From NCBI RefSeq assembly GCF_000550805.1, contig NZ_CP004353.1, positions 2,170,001-2,234,000 of the forward strand: DNA of 64,000 nt, written 5' to 3'. Numbering within the stretch: position 1 is the stretch's first letter; every line of letters starts with the position of its first letter. The position numbers and the translations under genes are program-made. This document shows, piece after piece, positions 52,241-63,094 of this stretch. This DNA is from Corynebacterium vitaeruminis DSM 20294. GTDB taxonomy: Bacteria; Actinomycetota; Actinomycetes; Mycobacteriales; Mycobacteriaceae. Under the pieces are notes generated by a model. The model had not been told where the DNA came from and searched no databases. It saw nothing but the letters and a program-made list of their open reading frames with translations.

Positions 52241-53119
52241 ATGGGTTTGTTGCTCATCCTCCTGGTCGTCGGAGGCCTCGTTTTCGCCCTGTCCCGAATG
52301 AACGGCGGCAAGAGCCAGAAGCAGGTCGAGCAGACCAACTTCGACGACGCGGTCGCCGATGCCCGCCGCTGGATCGACCGGCTCGGCTCGCAGGTGCTCA
52401 CCCTGTCGGGCACCGACGCCGCCTCCACCCAGGCCATCGCGGACGCCTCCGAGCGCTTCAACGCGGCGAGCTCACAGATCTCCCAGGCCACGACGGTGCG
52501 CCAGGCGCAGCTCGCGCGCGAGTCCGCGCTCGAGGGCCTGCACTACGTCAACGCTGCGCGCGAGATCATGGGGCTCCCGGCGGGGCCCCAGCTGCCGCCG
52601 CTGGAGGGCCAGCGCGCGGCTGGGCGCGTGACCGAGACCCGCACCGTCACGCAGGACGGGCAGACGATCACCGCCTCGCCCGTGGCCACCGACGCGACCC
52701 CGAACTACTACCCCGGCGGCACCGTCGCCGGCCGCCCGGTTCCGGCCGGCTGGTACTCGCGCCCGTGGTGGGCCGAGGCCATGGTCTCCGGCGTGTGGAC
52801 GGGCCTGTCCGTGGCCATGTTCAGCTCGCTGTTCCACGGCATGTCCGGCATTGGCTACAGCGCGGACGCGTGGGAGCACGGCTACGGTGACGGCTACGCC
52901 GATGGGCTAGAGGCCGCGGGTGCGGATGCTGGCGACATGGGCGATGGCGGCGACTTCGGTGGCGATGGCGGGGATGCCGGTGACGGCGGCGGGTTCTTCG
53001 ACAACCTCTTCGGCGGCGACTCCGGCGACTCCGGTGGCGACGGCGGCGACGGCGGCGACGGCTTCCTCGGCGGCCTGTTCGGCGGCGACGGGGACGGCGG
53101 CTTCGACTTCGACTTCTAG
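52241..53119 (+). CDS. Membrane-anchored protein with Gly/Asp-rich tail (DUF1542-like)
   Basis: A 292-residue protein. It begins with a membrane helix (LLLILLVVGGLVFALSRM) without a cleavage site, then a helical region (residues 25-110, repeated Ala/Gln, FDDAVADARRWIDRLGSQV) that resembles DUF1542/TPM-linked proteins. A second hydrophobic segment lies near residue 185 (GVWTGLSVAMFSSLF). The last 75 residues are composed almost only of Gly, Asp, Phe and Ser (GGDGGD, GGFFDNLFGGD), giving a strongly acidic tail that may bind calcium or be disordered. Function unknown. Confidence 0.75.
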   Translation: MGLLLILLVVGGLVFALSRMNGGKSQKQVEQTNFDDAVADARRWIDRLGSQVLTLSGTDAASTQAIADASERFNAASSQISQATTVRQAQLARESALEGLHYVNAAREIMGLPAGPQLPPLEGQRAAGRVTETRTVTQDGQTITASPVATDATPNYYPGGTVAGRPVPAGWYSRPWWAEAMVSGVWTGLSVAMFSSLFHGMSGIGYSADAWEHGYGDGYADGLEAAGADAGDMGDGGDFGGDGGDAGDGGGFFDNLFGGDSGDSGGDGGDGGDGFLGGLFGGDGDGGFDFDF

Positions 53120-53150
53120 CCTCGCCTTTCCTTAACTATTCCCGCGGGCT

Positions 53151-53181
53151 GGGAACCGCTTCGGCGGTTCCCGGCCTCTTT
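53151..53181 (+). terminator. Terminator of the Gly/Asp-rich protein gene
   Basis: GGGAACCGC-TTCG-GCGGTTCCC: perfect 9-bp stem with a stable TTCG loop, followed by CTCTTTT. Confidence 0.9.
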
Positions 53182-53239
53182 TGCGCCTTTTACGCTCGGG
53201 TCCGCGCCCCCTTTAGGCAAACGAGCGCTTCTTTGACAA

Positions 53240-53262
53240 GCTGCAGATCTGACCACCTGCGG
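53240..53262. repeat. 23-bp direct repeat, copy 1
   Basis: Begins GCTGCAGATCTGACC and ends ACCTGCGG; identical to 53344-53366, 104 bp apart. Confidence 0.8.
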
Positions 53263-53343
53263 TTTTCCGGGCGCCTACGTGTCAAACGCGCGCATTTTTG
53301 ACCCGCGGCCCCAGCACCGCCCCCGAATCCGCGCATCTACGGT

Positions 53344-53366
53344 GCTGCAGATCTGACCACCTGCGG
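53344..53366. repeat. 23-bp direct repeat, copy 2
   Basis: Identical to 53240-53262. Each copy is followed within 40 bp by AACGCGCG. Confidence 0.8.
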
Positions 53367-53423
53367 ATTTAGGCTCGGGAGGGGACCAAACGCGCGGCGA
53401 TTGGTACGCGTTCCCCGAAAAGC

Positions 53424-53471
53424 GACGAGGGGCCGGGACCGCTTGGGCAAAAGCGGTCCCGGCCCCTCGTC
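53424..53471 (-). terminator. Very long perfect hairpin, terminator of rpiB
   Basis: Two 21-bp arms that pair without mismatch around a 6-base loop (GGGCAA), starting 12 bp after the rpiB stop; the T-rich end on the minus strand is GCTTTTC. Confidence 0.85.
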
Positions 53472-53482
53472 TTTGGTGCGTG

Positions 53483-53959
53483 TTAGGCCTGCTCGGGAAC
53501 CTCCGGCGCAATGCCGGTGCGCTCGTAGTCGGAGAGGATATCGATGCGGCGCTGGTGGCGCTCCGCCTTGGACCACTCCTGGTCAAGGAAGGCGTCGACG
53601 ATGGCGAGGGCCTCCTCCTCGGAGTGCATGCGGCCGCCCAGGCCGATGAGCTGTGCGTTGTTGTGCTCGCGGGCGAGGCGGGCGGTCTCCTCGGACCACG
53701 CCAGGGCGCAGCGAGCGCCCTTGACCTTGTTGGCAGCGATCTGCTCGCCGTTACCAGAACCACCCAGAACGATTCCGAGGGAGCCCGGGTCGTTGACGAC
53801 GCGGCTGGCGGCCTCGATGCAGTAGGCCGGGTAGTCGTCGTTGGCGTCGTATTCGTGTGCACCGCAGTCGATGACCTCGTGGCCCTGATCCTGAAGGTGC
53901 TTGGCAATGATGTTCTTCATGTCGAACCCAGCATGGTCCGCTCCAAGGTAAACGCGCAT
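53483..53959 (-). CDS. rpiB: Ribose-5-phosphate isomerase B
   Basis: A 158-residue isomerase of the pentose phosphate pathway. It has MRVYLGADHAGFDMKN with the ligand Asp-His, the catalytic region VLGGSGNGEQIAANKVKGAR, where some relatives have Cys instead of this Ser-Gly, and LGGRMHSEEEALAIVDAFL. Full length; single gene. Confidence 0.96.
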   Translation of the reverse strand: MRVYLGADHAGFDMKNIIAKHLQDQGHEVIDCGAHEYDANDDYPAYCIEAASRVVNDPGSLGIVLGGSGNGEQIAANKVKGARCALAWSEETARLAREHNNAQLIGLGGRMHSEEEALAIVDAFLDQEWSKAERHQRRIDILSDYERTGIAPEVPEQA

Positions 53960-54047
53960 GGTCGTTAGTCTAACGCATGACTTCGCGCTTCACCCCCTTA
54001 AAAAGCACCCGCCTTCCAGGCCCACAAAAGTGAGGCTTCCTTTATTT

Positions 54048-54071
54048 GCGTATCCATGCAATAATGCAAGC
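54048..54071. promoter_or_regulatory. Inverted repeat upstream of the MFS-ArsR gene
   Basis: ATGCAATAATGCAAGCAT with TGCA half sites around ATAA, immediately before the ATG at 54072. ArsR-family repressors bind this kind of AT-centred repeat, so the fused ArsR domain may control its own gene. Confidence 0.45.
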
Positions 54072-55619
54072 ATGTTGAGCGCGCTTCGCTATCCCACCTA
54101 CCTCAAGCTGTTCGGCTCGCAGATCGCCTCGCTTATAGGCTCCGGCCTGCTGCTCGTGGCACTGTCGCTCACGGCCTACGACATCGCGCCGGAAAAGGCC
54201 AGCTCTGTGCTGGGGCTCATCTTCACCATCAAGATCGTGGCCTACGTGGTCTTCTCCCCCTTCGTGAAGGCGGCCCTGCACCGGCTGCCCGACAAGGCAG
54301 TGCTCATCGGCGCGGACCTCCTGCGCACTGCCATCGCGATGTCGATCCCCTTCAGCCATAGCCTTACGCTCATCCTCGTCGAAGTCTTCGTGCTGCAGCT
54401 GGCCTCCGCCGTCTACACCCCGACCTATCAGGCGCTGCCCCCCCGCGTCCTCACGGTCAAGGACGACTACACCGGCGCGCTGTCGCTCGCGCGCATCGCC
54501 GAGGACCTCGAGGCCATCGCCTCCCCGCTGCTTGCCGCAGCGCTCCTGCTCGTTATGTCGACCGATCACCTCTACTACGGCACCGCGCTGGGCTTCGCAT
54601 TCTCCGCAGGGCTGGTGGCGCTCTGCCAGCTGTCAGTGCGCGGAGCAACCACCAGTGAAGACCATGGGCCGGGCTTCCTCCGTCGCAGCCTCGCGGGCGT
54701 CACCCTCTCCGTGGGCAACAAGGGGCTTCGCCCGCTGCTCGGGTTCGGCCTCGCCGAGGCCATGCTCTGGTCTTATCCCCTCGTGCTCACCGTCGTGCTG
54801 GTCAGGCGGGACCTCGGCCTCGACGAGAAGTGGGTCGCCGTGCTGCTCGCCTGCTTCGGCGCGGGCAGCATCGCCTCCGCCAGCGCCGTTCCCGCGGCGC
54901 TAAAGAAGTTCGAGACTAAGACCTGGATGTTCGCCGGCATGGCAGTGGCGATCGCCGCCATGCTCGGCATTGCCGTGGCACTGAGCACCGACCTGCCTGT
55001 GGGCGTCGGCAAGCTCGGCCTGCTGTGGGCGCTGCTCGGCGCCGGGCTGGCCGCGGCAAGCACCCCCATCGGGCGCGTGATCACCGAAGCGGTGCTCGAG
55101 GAACAGCTCGATGACGCCTTCGCCGGGCAGTTCGTCACCTCCCACGCGTGGTGGCTCATGGCCTATCCGCTGGCAGGTGCTTTGGGCAACGGCAGCCTCG
55201 CTGTGGCAGCATGGGTCTCAGCGGGGACCGCTTGCGTGGCGATGGCGGGCGCCGCGCTACTGTGGAGAAAACCGTTTGCAACAAAGGAGCTACTCGTGCC
55301 CGCAACCCCGCCCGTCGAAAACGCCGAGACCGCAGCCGAAGCGCTGAAGCTTCTCGCCGAGCCGACGCGGCTGTCCATCCTCGCGCTCCTCAAGGACAAC
55401 GAGATGGCGGTGGGCGCGATCGCCGAGGAGCTCGGGCGCCCCACGCCCGCGATCTCCCAGCACCTGGCAAAGCTGCGAGCGGCCAAGCTGGTCACCTTCC
55501 GCAAGGAAGGCACCACCACCTACTACTCGCAAAAGGACGAGCACGTGGACATGCTCGTCACCAACGCGCTGCACTTCGCCGAGCACATGCTTTACGCCGT
55601 GCCGCCGCACCACGCATAG
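54072..55619 (+). CDS. MFS transporter fused to an ArsR-type regulator
   Basis: A 515-residue two-domain protein. Residues 1-410 are a major facilitator with about twelve helices (YLKLFGSQIASLIGSGLLLV, IFTIKIVAYVVFSPFVKAAL). Residues 425-515 are an ArsR/SmtB winged helix: LKLLAEPTRLSILALLKDNE, IAEELGRPTPAISQHLAKLR, KEGTTTYYS. The last helix has DEHVDMLVTNALHFAEH; D, H and the last H match the alpha-5 metal site of SmtB/CzrA, but one middle histidine is replaced by Phe with a His beside it. I use the ATG at 54072. A protein that both exports and senses, and so may repress its own gene, is likely; the ion is unknown. Confidence 0.88.
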   Translation: MLSALRYPTYLKLFGSQIASLIGSGLLLVALSLTAYDIAPEKASSVLGLIFTIKIVAYVVFSPFVKAALHRLPDKAVLIGADLLRTAIAMSIPFSHSLTLILVEVFVLQLASAVYTPTYQALPPRVLTVKDDYTGALSLARIAEDLEAIASPLLAAALLLVMSTDHLYYGTALGFAFSAGLVALCQLSVRGATTSEDHGPGFLRRSLAGVTLSVGNKGLRPLLGFGLAEAMLWSYPLVLTVVLVRRDLGLDEKWVAVLLACFGAGSIASASAVPAALKKFETKTWMFAGMAVAIAAMLGIAVALSTDLPVGVGKLGLLWALLGAGLAAASTPIGRVITEAVLEEQLDDAFAGQFVTSHAWWLMAYPLAGALGNGSLAVAAWVSAGTACVAMAGAALLWRKPFATKELLVPATPPVENAETAAEALKLLAEPTRLSILALLKDNEMAVGAIAEELGRPTPAISQHLAKLRAAKLVTFRKEGTTTYYSQKDEHVDMLVTNALHFAEHMLYAVPPHHA

Positions 55620-55632
55620 GGGCCCGCAACGA

Positions 55633-55656
55633 CAAAACGGCCCCGAAGGGCCGTGT
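55633..55656. terminator. Terminator between the MFS-ArsR and DsbA-like genes
   Basis: ACGGCCC-CGAA-GGGCCGT with TTTTG on the minus side; convergent genes share it. Confidence 0.8.
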
Positions 55657-55677
55657 TCGCACGCGGTTCGCGCGTGG

Positions 55678-56295
55678 TTAGTCGAACCGCGGGCGCTCGG
55701 TGCGCGAGCGCTTGATCTCGAAGAAGTGCGGGTAGCTGGCCAGCTGCACCGACGCGTCGAACAGCTTCCCGGCCTCCTCGCCGCGCGGGATGCGGGTGAT
55801 GACGGGGCCGAAGAAGGCGGTGTCGCCGAACTTCACCACGGGGGTTCCCACGTCGTTACCCACGGCGTCCATCGCGCCCTGATGGTACTCGCGCAGCTTG
55901 TCGTCCCACTCCTCGGTGTTGGCAACGGCGGCGTACTTCCTATCGAGGCCGACCTCCTCTAGGGCCTGCGCGATGACCTCGTCGTAGGCGCCGTAGCCCT
56001 TCTTTCCTCCCTCGTCACCTGGGTGAATGCGGGTTCCCATGGCCGTGTAGAGCTCATCGAGCTTCTCCGGGTGCTCGGTGGCAACGGCGGCGAACACGCG
56101 CGCCGGCCCCCAGTTCGCCTTCATCATGTCCATGTAGCCGGGGTCGAGGTCGCGGCCGTCGTTGAGCACCGCGAGCGACATGGGCACCCACTCGACGGTG
56201 ATGTCGCGCACCTTCTCCACCTCCTTGATCCAACGGGAGGTCACCCAGCAAAACGGGCAGCTGGTATCGAACCAGAAGGTCACCTTTTCGGTCAT
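55678..56295 (-). CDS. DsbA-family mycothiol-dependent reductase (Rv2466c-like)
   Basis: A 205-residue thioredoxin-fold protein with active site CPFC at residues 13-16 (WFDTSCPFCWVTSRW). It corresponds to the mycobacterial protein Rv2466c, a mycothiol-dependent nitroreductase, and has the same neighbours (rpiB, pepN). No signal peptide, so it acts in the cytoplasm. Other conserved parts: EWVPMSLAVLN, GTPVVKFGDTAFFGPVITRI. The function is transferred by homology and position. Confidence 0.9.
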   Translation of the reverse strand: MTEKVTFWFDTSCPFCWVTSRWIKEVEKVRDITVEWVPMSLAVLNDGRDLDPGYMDMMKANWGPARVFAAVATEHPEKLDELYTAMGTRIHPGDEGGKKGYGAYDEVIAQALEEVGLDRKYAAVANTEEWDDKLREYHQGAMDAVGNDVGTPVVKFGDTAFFGPVITRIPRGEEAGKLFDASVQLASYPHFFEIKRSRTERPRFD

Positions 56296-56311
56296 TGCGT
56301 TCTCCTTTTTC

Positions 56312-56329
56312 GCTTGTCGACGGCTACGC
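56312..56329 (+). repeat. Dispersed motif upstream of the DsbA-like gene
   Basis: Exact core followed by GCTACGCC, preceded by CCTTTTTC, within the leader or promoter region, 17 bp from the start codon. Confidence 0.75.
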
Positions 56330-56494
56330 CTTGCGGCCGCATTGCCTTGTTCAACGCCTCGTCCCTGGCGTTCATTTCTCCACGCATTCTACCTGCGGGT
56401 ATTTCGATTCATTCGGCTCTGGGGCGGCCATGTCGGGCGGGTGTCTTAAAGTGGGTGACAACGCACAAACGGCACGTTCTCAGAAAGGAAGCGC

Positions 56495-59089
<2,595 letters not shown>

Positions 59090-59119
59090 CCCCCTCCCCC
59101 TCACACAAGGAACACTCTC

Positions 59120-59518
59120 ATGACGAATCCCTACGCTCCCCCACCCCAGCAGCAACACCGCGGCAAGGGACCGCTCATCTGGTCGTGGGTCTCCGTCGCT
59201 TTCGGCGTCCTCTGCGTGATCTCGCTGAGCAACGTCCACGGCCTCGGCGGGCTCATCGGCAACACGCTCTTCGGCATCGGGATCGCCGTCCCCGGCGCGT
59301 GGTGGTTGTGGAACAACCACCAGTACGACAAGGCGCTGGAAAGCTACAAGCAGCAGTCGGCGTCGAATGCCTACCTCAGCAACCTGCTGCAGGACTCCGA
59401 TCCCCATATCGTCGCGGGCATGGGCACCCTCCAGCCACCGGAGCGGCCGAACATGCGGTGGCCGCTGGTCACCATCGTCGCGCTGGCACTGGTCTTCATC
59501 GGCTCGGGCATGTCCTAG
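59120..59518 (+). CDS. Hypothetical membrane protein
   Basis: A 132-residue protein not recognised. It starts with a Pro/Gln-rich tail (MTNPYAPPPQQQHRGKG), then two close helices (WSWVSVAFGVLCVISL, LIGNTLFGIGIAVPGAWWLW), a polar stretch, and a last helix at the C-terminus (WPLVTIVALALVFIGSGM). 30 bp after pepN and probably cotranscribed, ended by a strong terminator. Confidence 0.75.
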   Translation: MTNPYAPPPQQQHRGKGPLIWSWVSVAFGVLCVISLSNVHGLGGLIGNTLFGIGIAVPGAWWLWNNHQYDKALESYKQQSASNAYLSNLLQDSDPHIVAGMGTLQPPERPNMRWPLVTIVALALVFIGSGMS

Positions 59519-59564
59519 AAAAACGAAGGGGCACAGGCTTAAGGCCTGTGCCCCCTTCGTTTTG
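59518..59564. terminator. Bidirectional terminator
   Basis: AAAACGAAGGGG-CACAGGC / GCCTGTGCCCCCTTCGTTTT with a TTAA loop and one bulge; T runs on both strands. Shared by the membrane protein and cystathionine gamma-synthase genes. Confidence 0.92.
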
Positions 59565-59570
59565 TGTGCG

Positions 59571-60725
59571 TTAGAGCTGCGCGAGCGCCTGATCGACGTC
59601 GGCGAGCAGGTCCTCGACGTCCTCGATGCCCACGGAGATGCGCACGAGGTCGCGCGGGACCTCGAGGGTGGAGCCGGTGACCGACTGGTGCGTCATCGTG
59701 GCCGGGTGCTCGAGCAGAGACTCCACGCCGCCTAGGGACTCGGCCAGGCAGATGAGCTTGGTGGACAGGCAGAACTTCCGCGCTGCCTCCTCGTCGTGGA
59801 AGCGAACGGAGATCATCGCGCCGAAGCGCCGCATCTGACGGGCGGCGACCTCGTGGCCCGGGTGCGAGGAAAGCCCCGGGTAGTAGACGGTGGCGACCTT
59901 CTCGCTGGTATCGAGGTGGCGCGCGATGGCCTCGGCGTTGTCGCAGTGGCGATCCATGCGCACGGCCAGGGTCTTGATGCCGCGGGCGGTGAGATAGGCG
60001 TCGAAGACGGAGGGGATCGCTCCCGCGCCGCCCTGGAGGAACAGGAGCGCCTCGTCGATCGCGGGGTCGTTGGTCACTACGACGCCGCCGACCACGTCGG
60101 AGTGCCCGCCCAGGTACTTGGTGGTGGAGTGCACGACCACGTCGGCACCGAGCGCCAGCGGGTTCTGCAGGTAGGGCGAGGCGAAGGTGTTGTCCACCAC
60201 GAGCTTCGCGCCGGAGTCCTTGATGGCCTCGGCGACGGCGGCGATGTCGGTGATCGCCAGACCCGGGTTGGACGGGGTCTCGAGCCAGACGAGCGCGGTG
60301 TTCTCGCGCAGCGACTCGGCGACCTCCGCGGCGTCGGTGGTGTCCACCACCGAGTACTCCACGCCCCACTCGGAAAACACCGAGTCGATCAGTCGGAAGG
60401 TTCCGCCGTAGGCGTCGTGGCCGAAGATGAGGTGGGCACCCGGGCGCAGCAGGCAGCGCAGCAGCGTGTCGGTGGCCGCCATGCCGGAGGCGAAGGCGCG
60501 CCCGAACTCGGCCTGCTCGAGGGCCGCGACGGTCTTCTCCAGCGCCGCGATGGTCGGGTTGCCGCAGCGGGTGTACTCGTAGCCGCCGCGCAGCTCGTTG
60601 AGGCCGTTCTGGGCGAAGGTGGTCGACGCGTAGATCGGGGTGTTGATCGACCCGTACAGCGAATCGGGCTCGTATCCTGCGTGGATGCTGGCGGTGGAGA
60701 ATCCGTGGGGGGCATCGGCGCTCAT
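59571..60725 (-). CDS. metB: Cystathionine gamma-synthase
   Basis: A 384-residue PLP enzyme that joins cysteine to an activated homoserine on the way to methionine. The PLP lysine lies in STTKYLGGHSDVVGG near residue 204, and other motifs are EYTRCGNPT, FASGMAATDTLL, ETPSNPGLAITD and AESLGGVESLLEHP. I use the ATG at 60725; AAAAGGA lies upstream. MetZ-type sulfhydrylase or gamma-lyase activities are alternatives; the CGS pattern and Corynebacterium context favour MetB. Confidence 0.88.
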   Translation of the reverse strand: MSADAPHGFSTASIHAGYEPDSLYGSINTPIYASTTFAQNGLNELRGGYEYTRCGNPTIAALEKTVAALEQAEFGRAFASGMAATDTLLRCLLRPGAHLIFGHDAYGGTFRLIDSVFSEWGVEYSVVDTTDAAEVAESLRENTALVWLETPSNPGLAITDIAAVAEAIKDSGAKLVVDNTFASPYLQNPLALGADVVVHSTTKYLGGHSDVVGGVVVTNDPAIDEALLFLQGGAGAIPSVFDAYLTARGIKTLAVRMDRHCDNAEAIARHLDTSEKVATVYYPGLSSHPGHEVAARQMRRFGAMISVRFHDEEAARKFCLSTKLICLAESLGGVESLLEHPATMTHQSVTGSTLEVPRDLVRISVGIEDVEDLLADVDQALAQL

Positions 60726-60894
60726 GGCGGGGTCCTTTTCAGTAGCGGTACTGGCGTTTCCCACATACTAGACCAAGCTGTCCAGCGAAACTAAACGCCC
60801 GCGTCCCGCTTCCCCGCACCAACCCCGGCGTGCCCGCAAACCCCGCTCCACGCTGCGGATTCGCCGATGGCAACTGGCTGAATAAAACCACCCG

Positions 60895-61677
60895 CTACGC
60901 GGACTCGATCGCCATCCAGCGCCCGTTGTGTGTGCTGAGGTCGACGGGGATGCCGAAGACCTCGCTCAGGTTCTCCGCGGTGAGCACCTCCCCCACCGGC
61001 CCGGCGGCTAGGACCTTCGCGTCCTTGAGCAGCAACAGGTGCGTGGTGGAGGCGGCGATCTCCTCGACGTGGTGGGTGATCACCATGCTGGACAGCTCCG
61101 GCTGCTGGGCACGCATGGCGTCGATAACCCGAAGCAGCGTTTCCCTTCCTGGCAGGTCCAGCCCGGTGCTCGGTTCGTCGAGAAGCAAAAGCCTGGGACG
61201 GGTGACCAGCGCGCGGGCGATGAGCGTGCGCGCCTTCTCCCCCTGGCTCATCCGCGACCAGCGCGCGTCGCTTTTCGACGCCATGCCCACCAGCTCAATG
61301 AGCTCGCGCGCGAGCGCCTCCTCCTCGGGCGCCGGCTGCCAGCGCGGGATGAAGCCGTTGGAGGCGGTCACGCCGGAGAGAACCGCCTCGTAACAGCTCA
61401 TGTCGTCGAGGCGCTGCTTCGGGTCGACGTAACCGATTTGCATACGCACTGTGAATACGTCGACCCGTCCCATGCGTTTTCCCAATACGTCGACGGTGCC
61501 CTCCGAGGGGAACAGCAGGGTACCGGCGACCTTGAGCAGCGTCGTCTTGCCGGCCCCGTTGGGGCCCATGATCGCCCAGTGCTCGCCCGGGAGGACGGCA
61601 AGCTCGTCGCAGCTGGCGATGCAGCGACCACCGCGGACGACGCGAACGTCGGAAAGCGAAAGCGCGGGAGTGTTCAT
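60895..61677 (-). CDS. ABC transporter ATP-binding protein
   Basis: A 260-residue ATPase with Walker A GPNGAGKTTLLK, signature MSQGEKARTLI, Walker B LLLDEPSTGLD and the switch VITHHVEEI. The signature MSQGEKAR and the YVDPKQRLDDMSCYEAV segment resemble the cytoplasmic ABC ATPases of the ModF/YlmA type. No permease gene is adjacent. Start ATG at 61677; the frame to 62625 is antisense to the channel gene. Motif variants at 61270 and 61647 lie inside. Confidence 0.87.
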   Translation of the reverse strand: MNTPALSLSDVRVVRGGRCIASCDELAVLPGEHWAIMGPNGAGKTTLLKVAGTLLFPSEGTVDVLGKRMGRVDVFTVRMQIGYVDPKQRLDDMSCYEAVLSGVTASNGFIPRWQPAPEEEALARELIELVGMASKSDARWSRMSQGEKARTLIARALVTRPRLLLLDEPSTGLDLPGRETLLRVIDAMRAQQPELSSMVITHHVEEIAASTTHLLLLKDAKVLAAGPVGEVLTAENLSEVFGIPVDLSTHNGRWMAIESA

Positions 61678-61714
61678 GCAACCGACGCTACTCTTCGCTA
61701 CCGTGACTGGTGTT

Positions 61715-62671
61715 ATGAATGAGACCGTACGCAACCTCGACGCCACGACCGCCGCCAGCTGGATCACCTCCGAGGAGGTGCAATCGTGGCTGGTGCACAA
61801 GCCGCTGGAGATCCTCGGCACGCTGCTCGTCGCGCTCATCCTGCACTGGGCGCTGCGCAAGCTGATTGCCAAGGCGGCCGACATCAACATCAACAAGAAG
61901 CCCACCCGCGCGCTCTCCTTGGTCCGCTCCCGCGGCAAGGAGGGCACGGGACGGGCGGCGCAGGCGCTGTCCGACACCCAGGAGCAGCGCCGCCAAGCGC
62001 GCGTGCGCACGCTCGCTGCCGTGGGCAAGTCGGCCGCCGCGATCTTCGTGTGGGTGTGGGCGGCGCTGGCGATCCTGACCACGCTCGGCACCAACGTCAC
62101 CCCGCTCATCGCCTCGGCCGGCGTCGTCGGCGTGGCCCTGGGCTTCGGCGCGCAGAGCCTGGTCAAGGACTTCCTCTCCGGCATCTTCATGCTCATCGAG
62201 GACCAGTACGGCGTGGGCGACACGATCGACGTCGGCGAGATCACCGGCACCGTCGAGGACGTCTCGCTCAGGCTCACGACGCTGCGGGATGTCAACGGCA
62301 CCCAGTGGTTCGTGCGCAACGGCGAGATCCTTCGGGTGGGCAACTTCTCCCAGGAGTACGCGGTGGCGCTCATCAACACCCCCGTCGCGCTCTCCGCGAA
62401 CACCGACGAGGCCATCGCCGCGGTCAAGCGCGCGGTCGAGGCCGCGGTGAAGGAGCCCGCGATCGCCGACGTCATCCTGGACGAACCCACCGTCGACGGC
62501 ATCAACGCCATCAAGGTCGACCACATGCTCATCCGCACGCGCATCACCACGCTGCCGGACCAGCAGTGGTTCGTCGAGCGCGAGGTCGGTGCCGCCATCC
62601 TGGACGAGATGCAGGCCTCCGGCATCCCATACCCGCGCCCACACCGCGTCGACTACGGTAGTGAGGCATGA
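61715..62671 (+). CDS. MscS-family mechanosensitive channel
   Basis: A 318-residue small-conductance mechanosensitive channel. Two or three helices (LEILGTLLVALILHWAL, AAIFVWVWAALAILTTLG, PLIASAGVVGVALGFGAQS) lead into the pore helix with the Gly/Ala pattern VVGVALGFGAQSLVKDFLSG, then the MscS beta domain (DTIDVGEITGTVEDVSLRL) and C-terminal domain. It is much shorter than MscCG of C. glutamicum. Its stop overlaps the haemoglobin start in ATGA. Confidence 0.92.
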   Translation: MNETVRNLDATTAASWITSEEVQSWLVHKPLEILGTLLVALILHWALRKLIAKAADININKKPTRALSLVRSRGKEGTGRAAQALSDTQEQRRQARVRTLAAVGKSAAAIFVWVWAALAILTTLGTNVTPLIASAGVVGVALGFGAQSLVKDFLSGIFMLIEDQYGVGDTIDVGEITGTVEDVSLRLTTLRDVNGTQWFVRNGEILRVGNFSQEYAVALINTPVALSANTDEAIAAVKRAVEAAVKEPAIADVILDEPTVDGINAIKVDHMLIRTRITTLPDQQWFVEREVGAAILDEMQASGIPYPRPHRVDYGSEA

Positions 62672-63093
62672 CCAACCATTCCCTCGGCGAGCCGCAGGAC
62701 CCGCAGCTCGCCCAGCAGACCTTCTACGAGGCGGTCGGCGGCGAGGACACCTTCCGCGAGGTCGTCCACCGCTTCTACCAGCAGGTTCAAAAGGACGATC
62801 TCATCGGCCCCATGTACCCGGCCGACGACTGGGACGGCGCCGAGGATCGCCTCCGGTGGTTCCTGTCCCAGTACTGGGGCGGCCCGCAGACGTTCTCCGA
62901 GAACCGCGGCCACCCGCGCCTGCGCATGCGCCACGCCCGCCTCCTCATCGGCGAGGCGGAGGCGCAGCGCTGGCTGGAGATGATGGACAAGGCCATCGCC
63001 GAGATCGACGAGCAGCGCCTACCGCTGGCCCACCGCGCCGCGATGCGCGAGCACATGCAGCGGGTGGCCTACATGCTCATCAACAAGGCCTAG
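62668..63093 (+). CDS. glbO: Group II truncated haemoglobin
   Basis: A 141-residue truncated haemoglobin. The proximal region has RHARLLIGEAEAQRW, the CD/E region WFLSQYWGGPQTFSENRGHPRLRMRH and the start TFYEAVGGEDTFREVVHRFY. These proteins bind oxygen or NO. Translationally coupled to the channel gene by ATGA; the order haemoglobin after an MscS gene near pepN is also seen in other corynebacteria and mycobacteria. Confidence 0.95.
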   Translation: MTNHSLGEPQDPQLAQQTFYEAVGGEDTFREVVHRFYQQVQKDDLIGPMYPADDWDGAEDRLRWFLSQYWGGPQTFSENRGHPRLRMRHARLLIGEAEAQRWLEMMDKAIAEIDEQRLPLAHRAAMREHMQRVAYMLINKA

Positions 63094-63094
63094 C

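Larger units (their letters stand above)
53120..53482. other. Intergenic region with direct repeats and two strong hairpins
   Basis: Between the Gly/Asp-rich protein and rpiB. Holds the terminator at 53151-53181, a 23-bp direct repeat listed separately, and the long rpiB terminator. The unit between the repeats (53263-53343) and after them shares AACGCGCG. No ORF is credible. Confidence 0.6.

Noticed and set aside
60895-62625. 576-codon frame joining the ABC ATPase to a long N-terminal extension
   Set aside because: The extension is antisense to the mscS gene; the ATPase starts at 61677.
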